Source of the DNA: Flavonifractor sp. An100
GTDB taxonomy: Bacteria; Bacillota; Clostridia; Oscillospirales; Oscillospiraceae
Direction of reading: 5' to 3'
Length of the DNA stretch: 57,727 nt
NCBI RefSeq assembly: GCF_002161175.1
Contig: NZ_NFMA01000019.1
Span: forward strand, 1-57,727
In this document: positions 15,283 through 24,775 of the stretch, in pieces
Layout of the letters: every line of letters starts with the position of its first letter
Position numbering within the stretch: the first letter of the stretch is position 1
Notes under the pieces: model-generated
What the model saw: only the letters and a program-made list of their open reading frames with translations
What the model was told of the DNA's origin: nothing
The model's database searches: none
Program-made: the position numbers and the translations under genes

Positions 15283-16434
15283 TTGTATAATTTCGATAGC
15301 TTGCTCCAGCGTAGAGGAAGTGATTCCACAAAATGGGACGCATTAAAGCGAGATTTTGGTCGTGATGATTTAATGCCGTTCTGGGTAGCGGATATGGATT
15401 TTCCTGTTCTTCCGGAAATTGTGGAAGCGCTGTCTAAGCGCAGCACCGAAGGGCAGACATTTGGATATACTTTTGCCGGTCAAGACTATTTTAATAGTGT
15501 GATCGCCTGGAACAAAACCCGTCACGGCTTGGACCTGGAGAAAGATGAAATCATCCCTGTACCTGGAGTTGTGACTGCGATTGCAGCTTTATTGCTAAAA
15601 GTTACCAAGGAAGAGGATAAAGTAGTTATTAATCCCCCGGTGTACACGCCCTTTTTTCAAGTTATCAAGGATATGAACCGGCAATTGGTTCTTTCTCCTT
15701 TGATTCAGAAAGATGGGAAATACATCATTGACTTTGCAGACCTGGAAGAAAAATTTCGTCATGGCGCTAGCCTATATCTTATGTGTAGTCCCCATAATCC
15801 TGTGGGTCGCGTCTGGACGAAAGAGGAATTGGAACAAGTAACTCAACTTTGTCGAAAGTATAATGTTTTGTTGGTGTCTGATGAGATCCATGGGGATATT
15901 GTATTTTCAGGCCATACTCATATTCCAATTTTGAATGTTTGCCCCGAAGCAATCGCGATCTCCGCTCCGAGCAAAACGTTTAATATTGCAGGCTTGAAAT
16001 CCTCCACGATTCTGGTGAAGGAACCTAATATCAAAAAGAAAGTCCAAGAAGCAATTGATTGTCTTCATCTCTACCCTAATTTATTTGCTTATGAGGCTAC
16101 AAAGGCTGCTTATCGGCATGGGGCGGAGTGGCTAAATGAGCTTAACGCTTATCTGGAGGAAAGTGCCCGCTTCACCGTGGAGTACCTGCGGGAGTATCTG
16201 CCTCAGATAGGAGCCTATATTCCGGAAGGTACATATTTGATGTGGCTGGATTTTTCCGCATTTGGTCTTTCTGATCAGGAACTAGAGTCCCGGATGATCA
16301 ATGTCGCTCAGGTAGCGTTGAACCCTGGCGTGGAGTACGGACAAGGGTACGGGCAGTTTATGCGCTTAAACATTGGGGTTCCTCGCTTTTACTTAGAGGA
16401 AGGGCTTAAGCACATTGTAGACGCATTTAAATAA
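15283..16434 (+). CDS. PLP-dependent C-S lyase/aminotransferase, MalY/PatB family
   Basis: 383 residues with fold-type I PLP features: K231 in SAPSKTFNIAGLK binds the cofactor, D200 in VSDEIHGDIV and N172 in SPHNPVGR contact it, and the N-terminal MPFWVADMDF is the MalY/PatB hallmark. Members act mostly as cystathionine or cysteine-S-conjugate beta-lyases, releasing a thiol, pyruvate and ammonia; some transaminate. The start is a TTG directly after AGGAGG at 7 bases. Codons are much richer in A/T than in the next gene, which suggests separate origin. It heads the block of amino acid and peptide genes to 24030. Confidence 0.88.
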   Translation: MYNFDSLLQRRGSDSTKWDALKRDFGRDDLMPFWVADMDFPVLPEIVEALSKRSTEGQTFGYTFAGQDYFNSVIAWNKTRHGLDLEKDEIIPVPGVVTAIAALLLKVTKEEDKVVINPPVYTPFFQVIKDMNRQLVLSPLIQKDGKYIIDFADLEEKFRHGASLYLMCSPHNPVGRVWTKEELEQVTQLCRKYNVLLVSDEIHGDIVFSGHTHIPILNVCPEAIAISAPSKTFNIAGLKSSTILVKEPNIKKKVQEAIDCLHLYPNLFAYEATKAAYRHGAEWLNELNAYLEESARFTVEYLREYLPQIGAYIPEGTYLMWLDFSAFGLSDQELESRMINVAQVALNPGVEYGQGYGQFMRLNIGVPRFYLEEGLKHIVDAFK

Positions 16435-16459
16435 GTGTGAAATAGGAGGCGTACTAGTA

Positions 16460-17590
16460 ATGGAAAGAAAAAAAGTGGAGTTCAGATTTTTATCTGAAGC
16501 CGACATGATGAAGGCCGGTGTGCTGGATGTGGCACATTGTGTAGAAGTGATGGATGATACCTTTAAGCTTCTCGGCACAGGCGATTTTGTCATGGGCGGC
16601 TATAATCAGAGCAGCCATGGCTGTATGCTTTGGTATCCGAAGCAGTCTCCTTTCCCCAACATGCCTCTGGCAGGTCCTGACCGTCGATACATGGCCATGC
16701 CGGCCTATATCGGCGGGCGATATAATTGCTGCGGCGTGAAGTGGTACGGCTCCAACGTCTCCAACCCCAAGGAACGGGGATTGCCGCGTTCCATCCTGCT
16801 GGTGGGTTTGAATGATCCGGTCACGGGAGAGCCTTTGGCCATCATGTCCGCTAACCTCCTCAGCGCCATGCGTACCGGAAGCGTCCCCGGTGTGGCTACC
16901 AAGTATCTGGCCCGGAAAGATGCCCAGTCTTTGGGCGTGATTGGCTGCGGCGTGATCAGCCGGGCCTGCGCCAGAGGTATTCTGGTAAATATGCCCCAGG
17001 CCAAGCGCCTGTACCTCTATGATATTCGGGAGGAGAGCGCAAAGGCGTTTGCCGAGGAGCTTGCTCCGGAGTTCCCCGGACTGGAGATGGTCATCTGTTC
17101 GGATCTGAAGGAGTCGGTAGTGGACTCCGATGTGATCAGCGTGGCCGCCGCTGGTCCCGTACCCGTGGTTATAGACGAGGCGTGGCTGAAGCCCGGCTGT
17201 CTATTCACCGCCACAGGACACGCGGAGATCTCTGACCAGTGCTGGCAGAACAACCGGGTGGTCTTTGACTACTGGCCCATGCACAGCGTTTGGTACGAAG
17301 AGGGCAGAATGCATCCCGATGGAATTGAGAGTACCCGGGATTGGGCACCCAGCTACCAGATTTTCAAGCTGCTCCAGGCCGGCGCAGTGAAGGAAGAGGA
17401 TATGATCAGCCTGAGCGATGTGGCTGTGGGTAAGGTTGCTCCCCGTGTTTCCGACGAGGAAAAGATCCTCTTTATCTCTGGCGGACTGCCGGTGGAGGAT
17501 GTTTCCTGGGGCTATACTCTCTATGAGGAGGCACTCAAACAGGGTCTTGGCCAGGAACTGAAGCTCTGGGATCAGGCTCACTGGCTGTAA
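16460..17590 (+). CDS. Ornithine cyclodeaminase/mu-crystallin family protein (tyramine oxidase subunit B-like)
   Basis: 376 residues. The N-terminal half carries the substrate-side motifs CCGVKWYGSN (K94) and LLSAMRTGSVPGVATKYLA (R138). An NAD(P)-binding Rossmann fold follows with GVIGCGVISRACARG at about 159-173. The family holds ornithine cyclodeaminase, ketimine reductases and opine-type dehydrogenases. Long versions like this are sometimes labelled tyramine oxidase subunit B in databases, a name I recall but cannot confirm here. The reaction probably deaminates or reduces an amino acid or imine. It follows the C-S lyase by 25 bases and precedes the peptide-binding lipoprotein. Confidence 0.8.
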   Translation: MERKKVEFRFLSEADMMKAGVLDVAHCVEVMDDTFKLLGTGDFVMGGYNQSSHGCMLWYPKQSPFPNMPLAGPDRRYMAMPAYIGGRYNCCGVKWYGSNVSNPKERGLPRSILLVGLNDPVTGEPLAIMSANLLSAMRTGSVPGVATKYLARKDAQSLGVIGCGVISRACARGILVNMPQAKRLYLYDIREESAKAFAEELAPEFPGLEMVICSDLKESVVDSDVISVAAAGPVPVVIDEAWLKPGCLFTATGHAEISDQCWQNNRVVFDYWPMHSVWYEEGRMHPDGIESTRDWAPSYQIFKLLQAGAVKEEDMISLSDVAVGKVAPRVSDEEKILFISGGLPVEDVSWGYTLYEEALKQGLGQELKLWDQAHWL

Positions 17591-17631
17591 ATAGATCATT
17601 ACAACATTAAACAGAGAAAAGGAGAATGAAA

Positions 17632-19200
17632 ATGAAAAAGCGAACTGGTAAAACAAGGATTCTTGCATTGTGCCTGACGGCCGCTCTTTCCATCACGCTG
17701 TTCTCCGGCTGCGGCAGCTCCTCCGGAAGCGAGAGCAGCGCCTCTGGCTCCTCCAGTAGTGGTGGTACCGGCGGTGTAAAGGATGAGGTTGTGGCTGTAT
17801 TGAAGGCCGAGCCCTCCAACATCGATCCTCATGGGAATACCGAGCTGGTAGCCATGACTACACAGGTTCAGATTTTTGAGACCCTAGTGACGAAGGACCA
17901 GGAAGGCAACATTGTTCCCTGTCTGGCTGAGAGCTGGGAGCAGATCGATGATACCACCATCCGCTTCAAGCTCCGGGATGATGTCTACTTCCACAACGGC
18001 GAGAAACTGACTGCTGAGGACGTAGTATTTTCCATCCAGCGGGCGACTGAGAAGCCCTCTAGCGCTGCCATCTTTGCCGCTTTCGATCCAGAGAATACCA
18101 AAGTGGTCAGCGAGTTGGAGGTGGATGTGGCTACTTACAATCCCTTTGCTGCAGTATTCAATTACTTAGCTTCCACCCGCGGAGAGATTGTCTCTAAGAA
18201 GGCGGTAGAGGAGATGGGTGACGACCAGTTTGGCCGTTCCCCTGTGGGTACTGGTCCTTTTGTGTTTGACAACTGGACTACCGGTACCAGTATAACCCTC
18301 AAGCGCAACGACAACTATTGGGGTGAGAAGCCCGCTTACAGCACCCTGACTCTGAAGTTTATCACCGAGACCGCCAACCGTGCTCTGGAGATTGAGTCTG
18401 GTAATGCCGATATCGTCCTGGATCCCGATACCAGCGACCTGGAGCGGCTGGCTGCCACTGACGGTCTGCAAGTGGTCAGCGGCGACAGCTATGGCATGTC
18501 CTACATTGGATTCAGCATGGACGACGAGATCCTGAGTAACGTCAAAGTGCGTCAGGCCCTATCCTTAGCCCTGGACCTGGAGTCCTTGGTCCCCTCTGTG
18601 TACGGCGAATATGCTTCTCCTGCGGAGAGTGTCATGCCCAGCACCATTTTTGCCTATACGTCTCAGGGAGCCCATGAATATAACGTTGAGCAGGCCAAGC
18701 AGCTGCTGGCCGAGGCAGGTTATCCCGATGGACTGACCCTGACTTTGAACCTGCCCAACAGCTCTGAGCAACAGAACATCGGAGTTATTGCCCAGAACAT
18801 GTGGAAAGAGATCGGCGTTACCGCTGAGATCGTTACCGCCTCTACCTCCGAAGTCATTGCCAGCGGCCGCCGGGGCGATAACCAGATTGTTATCATGGCT
18901 GCTACTTACTCTACCGGCGATCCTGGCCATGCCCTGGCTGACTTTGACACCAGAAGTGACGGCTTCCTGCGGCCCAATGACACCCATATTGACGAGCTCT
19001 TGGATAAGGGCAACGCCACCTATGATGAGACAGAGCGCGCCGCTGTGTACGCTGAGCTTCAGCAGTACATCTACGACCAGTGCTATATGATCGGTGTGGC
19101 GAACAAAATGGTCAACTACGTCATTACGGATAAGGTGCAGAACTTCTATTGCGATCCCGGCGATATCCCCTCCTTTGCCGGAGTAGTCGTGACGGAGTAA
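17632..19200 (+). CDS. Peptide/nickel-type ABC substrate-binding lipoprotein (family 5)
   Basis: 522 residues. I use the ATG at 17632 because AAGGAG is 8 bases before it; the ATG at 17626 is too near. The lipobox is LFSGC (C27), followed by a Ser/Gly linker. The SBP_bac_5 domain shows PCLAESWEQIDDTTIRFKLRDDVYFHNGEKLTAEDVVFSI and VGTGPFVFDNW. Such proteins bind di/oligopeptides, opines, glutathione or metal chelates. It supplies the DppBCDF-like importer downstream. The substrate is open; the neighbouring C-S lyase and cyclodeaminase-like protein suggest a sulfur-containing or modified amino acid compound. Confidence 0.93.
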   Translation: MKKRTGKTRILALCLTAALSITLFSGCGSSSGSESSASGSSSSGGTGGVKDEVVAVLKAEPSNIDPHGNTELVAMTTQVQIFETLVTKDQEGNIVPCLAESWEQIDDTTIRFKLRDDVYFHNGEKLTAEDVVFSIQRATEKPSSAAIFAAFDPENTKVVSELEVDVATYNPFAAVFNYLASTRGEIVSKKAVEEMGDDQFGRSPVGTGPFVFDNWTTGTSITLKRNDNYWGEKPAYSTLTLKFITETANRALEIESGNADIVLDPDTSDLERLAATDGLQVVSGDSYGMSYIGFSMDDEILSNVKVRQALSLALDLESLVPSVYGEYASPAESVMPSTIFAYTSQGAHEYNVEQAKQLLAEAGYPDGLTLTLNLPNSSEQQNIGVIAQNMWKEIGVTAEIVTASTSEVIASGRRGDNQIVIMAATYSTGDPGHALADFDTRSDGFLRPNDTHIDELLDKGNATYDETERAAVYAELQQYIYDQCYMIGVANKMVNYVITDKVQNFYCDPGDIPSFAGVVVTE

Positions 19201-19211
19201 CGACACAAACA

Positions 19212-19248
19212 ATATGCGGAGTGGGCTGTCCCACTCCGCATATTTTAT
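19212..19248 (+). terminator. Intercistronic terminator after the binding protein
   Basis: 14-bp stem (19212-19225 and 19230-19243) followed by TTTAT. It probably causes partial termination between the highly expressed lipoprotein and the remaining operon. Confidence 0.75.
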
Positions 19249-19369
19249 CATCCCAAAGAACAGAAACTGATTTTTGAACACGATTTGGGAGAAGGGCAGC
19301 AGCTCCTTCTTAACGAGACCTTGAAAAGTGCGGACGAATTATAATACGGAAGAGAGAGGATGTATAACC

Positions 19370-20116
19370 ATGGAAAAACTTGTAATTGGAAAGATGACTT
19401 GGCCTGAACTCGACGAGCAAATGAAGAACATCAAGCTGGCTCTGGTCCCTGTAGGGTCTTGTGAGCAGCACGGACCCAACACCACCTTTGCCACCGATGC
19501 AGCCCGGGCTGCCTCCTATGCGGAGAAGTTGGCGGAGCGCTGCGGCAATAAGGTTGTGGTGTTCCCCTGTGTTACCTACGGACTATCCCTGCACCATATG
19601 GATTTCCCTGGCACTGTAACTTTGCGGGTGGAGACAATGATGCATCTGCTGGAGGACATTGGCGTTTCCATTGCCAAGCACGGCATCCGCAAGATCCTCT
19701 TCCTCAATGCTCATGGGGGCAACTTCCCTGCTTTGGAGGGAGCGATTATCAATCTCAAGCAGCTCCACGGGGTGGATGCCTACTGGTCTGCGGTTGGCTC
19801 TGAAATCTCTCTAGGCGGACTGACTGGGCTGCCGAAGCTCATCGGCCATGCCTGCGAAGTGGAAACTTCCTCCTGCCTCTACCTGTGCCCCGAACTGGTG
19901 CGGGAAAACCGGGTGCCCGGGATCATGCAGGACAGCATGCTTACGCACGACTCTTTTGTAAAAGGTGGAGCGGCCTGGAGCTGGAAAAACGATGCCTCTC
20001 TGAATGGCGCTTTGGGTGATGCCAGAAAGGCCACTTATGAGATCGGAAAGAAGATGACCGAGGATTCCTTGGATTACATGGAAAAATTGGTGGACGAAAT
20101 CATTGCCAGACCCTGA
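19370..20116 (+). CDS. Creatininase family amidohydrolase
   Basis: 248 residues from the ATG at 19370 (GAGAGGA upstream); the open frame extends 42 bases further. The family is a metal-dependent amidohydrolase fold that includes creatininase and formamide hydrolases. Metal ligands are seen in VPVGSCEQHGPNTTFATDA (E32, H34, D43) and FLNAHGGN (H115), with a further acidic patch in GHACEVETS. The reaction is hydrolysis of a cyclic or linear amide; the substrate is unknown. Its position between the binding lipoprotein and the permeases of the same importer implies that it acts on the imported compound. Confidence 0.88.
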   Translation: MEKLVIGKMTWPELDEQMKNIKLALVPVGSCEQHGPNTTFATDAARAASYAEKLAERCGNKVVVFPCVTYGLSLHHMDFPGTVTLRVETMMHLLEDIGVSIAKHGIRKILFLNAHGGNFPALEGAIINLKQLHGVDAYWSAVGSEISLGGLTGLPKLIGHACEVETSSCLYLCPELVRENRVPGIMQDSMLTHDSFVKGGAAWSWKNDASLNGALGDARKATYEIGKKMTEDSLDYMEKLVDEIIARP

Positions 20117-20155
20117 ATCAACGGTGGATAAGATTTTTCGGATGGGGAGCAAGCT

Positions 20156-21154
20156 ATGATAAGATACATCTTAAAAAGAATTGTTGCACTGATTCCAGTC
20201 TTGTTGGGGGTTTCTTTCATTATTTTCAGCCTATTATATTTTACCCCCGGTAATCCGGCGGAGTATATGTTGGGCATGGATGCAACGGAGGAAAACATCC
20301 AGGCGTTGGAGGAGGAATTAGGGTTAAATGATCCCTTCCTAGTGCGGTATTTCAACTACATTAAGGACATCGTCACCAAATTTGACTTTGGAAAATCCTA
20401 TACGACAAAGCAGTCGGTGACCATTGAGATCATGGACCGTATCCCAGCCACTCTGACGCTGGCGGTACTAAGTGTGGCATTTGCAACCATTGTAGGTGTG
20501 GTGGCTGGCGTAATTGCGGCAGTGAAGCAGTACTCTATATTTGATAAGCTGGCCACCGTAATTGCATTGACGGGTGTATCTATGCCTAACTTCTGGACAG
20601 GCCTGATGCTGATTATCATTTTTGCAGTCAATCTAAAGGTACTGCCCCCTTCAGGTTTTGACACTCCTCTGCATTGGATTTTGCCCACGCTTACCGTAGG
20701 CATGGCCTCTAGTGCCACCATCATGCGTCAGACCCGTTCGGCTATGTTGGAGGTAATTCGCCAGGATTACATTACCACCGCCAGAGCTAAGGGGCAAAAA
20801 GAGATCGTGATCGTGTTCCGCCATGCCCTGCGAAATGCTCTAATCCCCATTATCACAGTTGTGGGCATCTCCTTTGGCACCATGTTGGGCGGCGCAATTT
20901 TGGCGGAGTCCATTTTCTCCATCCCAGGCATTGGAAAGCTAATGGTGGACGCTATCAATGTGAAGAATTATCCCATGGTGCAAGGCGGCGTGCTGTTCAT
21001 TGCCTTTGCATTCTCTGTGGTGAATCTGCTGGTGGACATTCTCTATGCCTTTGTAGATCCCCGTATCAAGTCCCAGTACAAGAATAGTCGCAAGAAAAAA
21101 GCCCCAGCCGCCCTAGTTGGAGCAAAACGCGGGGACAGTCAAAAGGAGGCATAA
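20156..21154 (+). CDS. Peptide-type ABC permease, DppB/OppB family
   Basis: 332 residues with six membrane helices. The N-terminus YILKRIVALIPVLLGVSFIIF and the DPFLVRYFNYI periplasmic segment are typical of DppB. The EAA motif region RQDYITTARAKGQ and FRHALRNALIPIITVVG contacts the ATPases. The C-terminus has a basic tail of about 25 residues. It forms the heterodimeric channel with the next gene, which starts 4 bases after its stop. Confidence 0.94.
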   Translation: MIRYILKRIVALIPVLLGVSFIIFSLLYFTPGNPAEYMLGMDATEENIQALEEELGLNDPFLVRYFNYIKDIVTKFDFGKSYTTKQSVTIEIMDRIPATLTLAVLSVAFATIVGVVAGVIAAVKQYSIFDKLATVIALTGVSMPNFWTGLMLIIIFAVNLKVLPPSGFDTPLHWILPTLTVGMASSATIMRQTRSAMLEVIRQDYITTARAKGQKEIVIVFRHALRNALIPIITVVGISFGTMLGGAILAESIFSIPGIGKLMVDAINVKNYPMVQGGVLFIAFAFSVVNLLVDILYAFVDPRIKSQYKNSRKKKAPAALVGAKRGDSQKEA

Positions 21155-21158
21155 GTGT

Positions 21159-22055
21159 ATGGGAACTGCAAATGTACGGATTTCTCCGAGTCTGGAGTTT
21201 GGCGCAGTGAAGAAGGAAGGTATGCTGCGCCAGACCTGGAAAGGGCTGAAGAAAAACAAATTGGCCATGGTGGGCCTGGTTCTCATTATTTTGCTGATCA
21301 TTATGGCGGTGTTCGCTGACGTGATTGCACCCTACGGGGTAGATGACCAGGACTTGACTCAGAAGTTCCAGCCCCCCAGCATGGAACATATTTTTGGTAC
21401 CGATGACTTCGGACGGGACGTGTTCAGTCGAGTTATCTACGGCAGCCGCTACTCTCTGGCCATTGGTGCCTGTGCTGCCATTCTCTCCGCGGCAGTGGGT
21501 ATGATAATAGGCTCTGTGGCAGGCTTTTATGGCGGCAAGGCGGATAATATCCTAATGCGTCTGATCGACATCATGTTGGCTATCCCCAGTACGTTGCTGG
21601 GCATTTCCATTGTGGCTGCGCTGGGCAACGGGATCCGCAACGTGATCATTGCCGTGGCCATCGGTGCAGTACCAGCCTATGCTCGAATCGTTCGGGCTTC
21701 CATCCTGTCGGTAAAAGAGCAGGAGTACATCGAAGCTGCTCGTTCCATTGGCGCATCCGACTTGCGGATCATCATGCGCCACATTTTGCCCAATTGCCTG
21801 GCCCCCATCATTGTTCAGATTACCATGAGCGTAGCAAAGGCCATTCTGGAGGCGTCTGCCCTGAGCTTTATCGGTCTGGGAGTTCAGCCGCCCTCCGCTG
21901 AGTGGGGTGCCATGCTGTCAGCGGCCCGGCCCTACTTCCGGAGCTATTGGTGGGTTATGACATTCCCGGGGTTGGCTATCATGATGATTATTTTCGGCTT
22001 GAACCTATTTGGTGATGGCCTGCGGGATGCTTTGGATCCCAAACTGAAGAGCTAA
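21159..22055 (+). CDS. Peptide-type ABC permease, DppC/OppC family
   Basis: 298 residues from the ATG at 21159, which follows AAGGAGG; an earlier in-frame start would overlap DppB. It has an N-terminal cytoplasmic segment with the OppC_N helix (LRQTWKGLKKNKLAMVGL) and six helices in total. HIFGTDDFGRDVFSRVIYGSR is the hallmark of the family. The EAA loop is EYIEAARSIGASDLRIIMRHILPN. Partner of the DppB-like subunit. Confidence 0.94.
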   Translation: MGTANVRISPSLEFGAVKKEGMLRQTWKGLKKNKLAMVGLVLIILLIIMAVFADVIAPYGVDDQDLTQKFQPPSMEHIFGTDDFGRDVFSRVIYGSRYSLAIGACAAILSAAVGMIIGSVAGFYGGKADNILMRLIDIMLAIPSTLLGISIVAALGNGIRNVIIAVAIGAVPAYARIVRASILSVKEQEYIEAARSIGASDLRIIMRHILPNCLAPIIVQITMSVAKAILEASALSFIGLGVQPPSAEWGAMLSAARPYFRSYWWVMTFPGLAIMMIIFGLNLFGDGLRDALDPKLKS

Positions 22056-22067
22056 AGGAGAAGTGTT

Positions 22068-23042
22068 ATGGGCGAACCAATTTTATCCATTCAGGATTTA
22101 TCGGTGCATTTTTTTAAGGATAAGAGTGTGGTACAGGCCGTGAACCACTTAAACCTTCAGCTGGGTGTGGGTGAGACCCTTGGACTGGTAGGAGAGACTG
22201 GTGCGGGCAAAACCACCACTGCCATGAGCATCATGAACCTGATTCCCAATCCACCAGGAAAAATTGTGGGCGGCAAGATCATGTTTGACGGAGAGGATGT
22301 GCTGAAAAAATCCAAACGGGAACTGCGAAAAATGCGGGGCCATGATATCTCCATGATCTTTCAGGACCCGATGACCTCACTGAACCCAGTGCTCACGGTG
22401 GGCGATCAGATTGCCGAGGTGATTCGTCTGCACAGCCAGGTGTCTCGGGCGGAGGCGTCTATCAAGGCACAGGAGATGTTGGAGATGGTGGGTATCTCCG
22501 GGGAACGGTATGGGGACTATCCCCACCAGTTCTCCGGCGGTATGAAGCAGCGTGTGGTCATAGCCATTGCCTTGGCCTGTAATCCAAGATTGCTGATCGC
22601 CGATGAACCAACCACCGCTCTAGATGTGACCATTCAGGCACAGGTGTTGGAAATGATTGCCGATCTAAAACATAAACTCAATACCGCTATGATCCTCATC
22701 ACCCACGATCTGGGCGTAGTAGCCCAGGTGTGTGATAAGGTGGCCATCATGTATGCGGGAGAGATTGTGGAGTACGGTGATCTCAGCGATATCTATGAGC
22801 ATGCCTCTCATCCCTATACTCAGGGCCTGTTTGGCTCCATTCCTGATCTGGATAAGGACACAGACCGGCTTAACCCCATTGCCGGCTTAATGCCTGACCC
22901 CACTAACCTGCCCAAGGGCTGTTCCTTTAGCCCGCGGTGTCCCCACTGTACTGAGGCCTGCAAGACCCAGGATCCGGAGCTGCGTGAGATATCTCCGGGC
23001 CATACTGTGAAGTGTCTCATGTTCCAAAACCAGGAGGAGTGA
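22068..23042 (+). CDS. Peptide-type ABC ATP-binding protein, DppD/OppD family
   Basis: 324 residues. Walker A is [10 protein letters not shown], the signature [15 protein letters not shown], Walker [13 protein letters not shown], and the switch histidine is in [11 protein letters not shown]. The C-terminal oligopeptide-transporter extension has the cysteine set [14 protein letters not shown], which in relatives binds a [4Fe-4S] cluster or metal. Works as a heterodimer with the following DppF-like ATPase. Confidence 0.94.
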   Translation: MGEPILSIQDLSVHFFKDKSVVQAVNHLNLQLGVGETLGLVGETGAGKTTTAMSIMNLIPNPPGKIVGGKIMFDGEDVLKKSKRELRKMRGHDISMIFQDPMTSLNPVLTVGDQIAEVIRLHSQVSRAEASIKAQEMLEMVGISGERYGDYPHQFSGGMKQRVVIAIALACNPRLLIADEPTTALDVTIQAQVLEMIADLKHKLNTAMILITHDLGVVAQVCDKVAIMYAGEIVEYGDLSDIYEHASHPYTQGLFGSIPDLDKDTDRLNPIAGLMPDPTNLPKGCSFSPRCPHCTEACKTQDPELREISPGHTVKCLMFQNQEE

Positions 23043-23046
23043 TGAT

Positions 23047-24030
23047 ATGGATACAATTTTGGAAGTAAAGGATCTGAAAAAATACTTTTCTACCCCCAAA
23101 GGTATCCTACACGCCGTGGATGGGATTAACTTCACGTTGGAACGAGGCAAGACGCTGGGCGTGGTGGGAGAGTCCGGCTGCGGAAAATCCACGCTGGGCC
23201 GTGTAATCCTTCATCTCTTGGACAATACAGGGGGAAAGATTTATTTTGAGGGGGAGGACATTACCAATCCCACCAAGGACCAGAAAAAGAAGCTGCGCCA
23301 GCAGATGCAGATGATTTTTCAGGACCCCTATTCCTCCATTAATCCTCGTATGACCGTCAGTGAGATTATTGGGGAGCCGCTGAAGATCTATGAGATGCAC
23401 AAGAAAGGGGTCAGCTGCGACGAAGAGGTGGCCAAGTTGATGGACACCGTAGGCCTGGCTAGACGGCTCTATAACGCCTATCCCCACGAGCTGGACGGGG
23501 GGCGGCGTCAACGTATTGGCATTGCACGGGCGCTAGCTCTGAATCCCAAGTTTGTAGTTTGTGACGAGCCAGTGTCCGCTCTGGATGTGTCCATCCAGGC
23601 CCAAATTCTGAACCTGATGCAGGATCTCCAAGAGGAACGCAAGCTCACCTATATTTTTATTACCCATGATATGTCGGTAGTTAAGCATATCTCCAATGAT
23701 ATAGCCGTGATGTACCTGGGAGAGATGGTGGAAAAGTGCGATGCCAAGGAGCTGTTCCATACCCAGCTCCATCCCTATACTAAGGCGTTGCTGTCAGCTA
23801 TTCCTCGGCCCAACATCCATGATAAGACACGACGGATCTTGCTGCGTGGTGAGATATCCTCGCCCATTGATCCGGAGGATCGCTGCCGATTCTGTACCCG
23901 CTGTGTCTATGCGCAGGAGAAATGCTTCCAAAGTGAGCCCCAGTTGGAGCAGGCCCAGCCTGGGCATTTTGTGGCTTGCCATTACTGGCGTGAAATTGAG
24001 GAGGGCAAGGTAAAAGCACAAGAGGTATAG
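23047..24030 (+). CDS. Peptide-type ABC ATP-binding protein, DppF/OppF family
   Basis: 327 residues. Walker A GESGCGKSTLGR, Walker B FVVCDEPVSALD and switch ITHDMSVVKH are present. The signature is LDGGRRQRIGIARAL, with Asp in place of the Ser of LSGGQ/LSGGM. That serine normally contacts the gamma-phosphate, so in an OppD/OppF-like pair this may make one ATP site weak or degenerate. The C-terminal cysteines CRFCTRCVYAQEKC match those of DppD. Last gene of the importer, starting 4 bases after dppD, and followed by a strong terminator. Confidence 0.94.
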   Translation: MDTILEVKDLKKYFSTPKGILHAVDGINFTLERGKTLGVVGESGCGKSTLGRVILHLLDNTGGKIYFEGEDITNPTKDQKKKLRQQMQMIFQDPYSSINPRMTVSEIIGEPLKIYEMHKKGVSCDEEVAKLMDTVGLARRLYNAYPHELDGGRRQRIGIARALALNPKFVVCDEPVSALDVSIQAQILNLMQDLQEERKLTYIFITHDMSVVKHISNDIAVMYLGEMVEKCDAKELFHTQLHPYTKALLSAIPRPNIHDKTRRILLRGEISSPIDPEDRCRFCTRCVYAQEKCFQSEPQLEQAQPGHFVACHYWREIEEGKVKAQEV

Positions 24031-24079
24031 ACTGCGGATTTGCCCTGGAAGGTGCGGAGATCCTCGTAGAGATGATACT

Positions 24080-24121
24080 AGAAATTAAAAAGCGGCCGTT
24101 ACCGGCCGCTTTTTAATTTCT
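24080..24121. terminator. Bidirectional terminator
   Basis: 19-bp perfect stem (24080-24098 and 24103-24121) with a TTAC loop and TTTTTAATTT/AAATTAAAAA arms, so U-rich tracts exist in both directions. It separates the importer operon from the convergent MarR gene. Confidence 0.85.
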
Positions 24122-24179
24122 ATAAAGAAAACAGGAGAAGAAAATGTTATCCTTTATGTTAAGTCATAGACGGAGACGC

Positions 24180-24671
24180 TCATTCTTGATCTTGTTCCAA
24201 AAGCTGGATATAGGCATGAAGAACATAGAAAAAGTTGTCAATTTGCTGAGGGGTACAGCTGCGGGACAACTCTTGGAGAGTTTGTGTCACGTTCATAGTA
24301 TCGTAAGCTTTGTGAGCCACACTTAATTCCTGTCCTGATTCGGTGGCGTAGAGTTGGACATTGCGAGCGTTATTGGGGTCTTTTCGGCGAATTATATAGC
24401 CCTTCTGCTCGAGTTTGGTGGCTGTTTGGGAAAGAGCGCTGTTTGTGCGCTGCCACATGCTGGCCAGCTGGGAGATGGTAATACCAGGGTTTTCTTCAAT
24501 GGCAGTCAAAGTATGTATCTCTACCATGTTGATGGGGATTCCGACACCATAATAGTGCTGTTCTGACATATATTGACTGTACAGCATGACAAATTTGTAG
24601 ACTTCATTTGCCTTTTCGTTCAACTGATTAAAGAGTGTGTCTACTGGTATTGCATTATAATCTTGAATCAT
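24180..24671 (-). CDS. MarR family transcriptional regulator
   Basis: 163 residues with a MarR winged helix: VEIHTLTAIEENPGITISQLASMWQRTNSALSQTATKLEQKGYI, then the basic wing RRKDPNNARNVQLYATESG and a C-terminal dimerisation helix. MarR proteins usually repress neighbouring operons and respond to small aromatic ligands or redox. It is divergent from the cysteine-peptidase-like gene (104-base AT-rich gap) and convergent with the peptide importer, so either could be its target. The gene is AT-rich compared with the window average. Confidence 0.88.
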   Translation of the reverse strand: MIQDYNAIPVDTLFNQLNEKANEVYKFVMLYSQYMSEQHYYGVGIPINMVEIHTLTAIEENPGITISQLASMWQRTNSALSQTATKLEQKGYIIRRKDPNNARNVQLYATESGQELSVAHKAYDTMNVTQTLQELSRSCTPQQIDNFFYVLHAYIQLLEQDQE

Positions 24672-24775
24672 GCCGCAAGTTCACTCCAATTTAAAACACC
24701 ATGCATTTTCTTAAATCTTTATAATAATTTTGCCATAAAATCAACATAAAAGCAAGCAGAATAGAGGGAGGAAAC

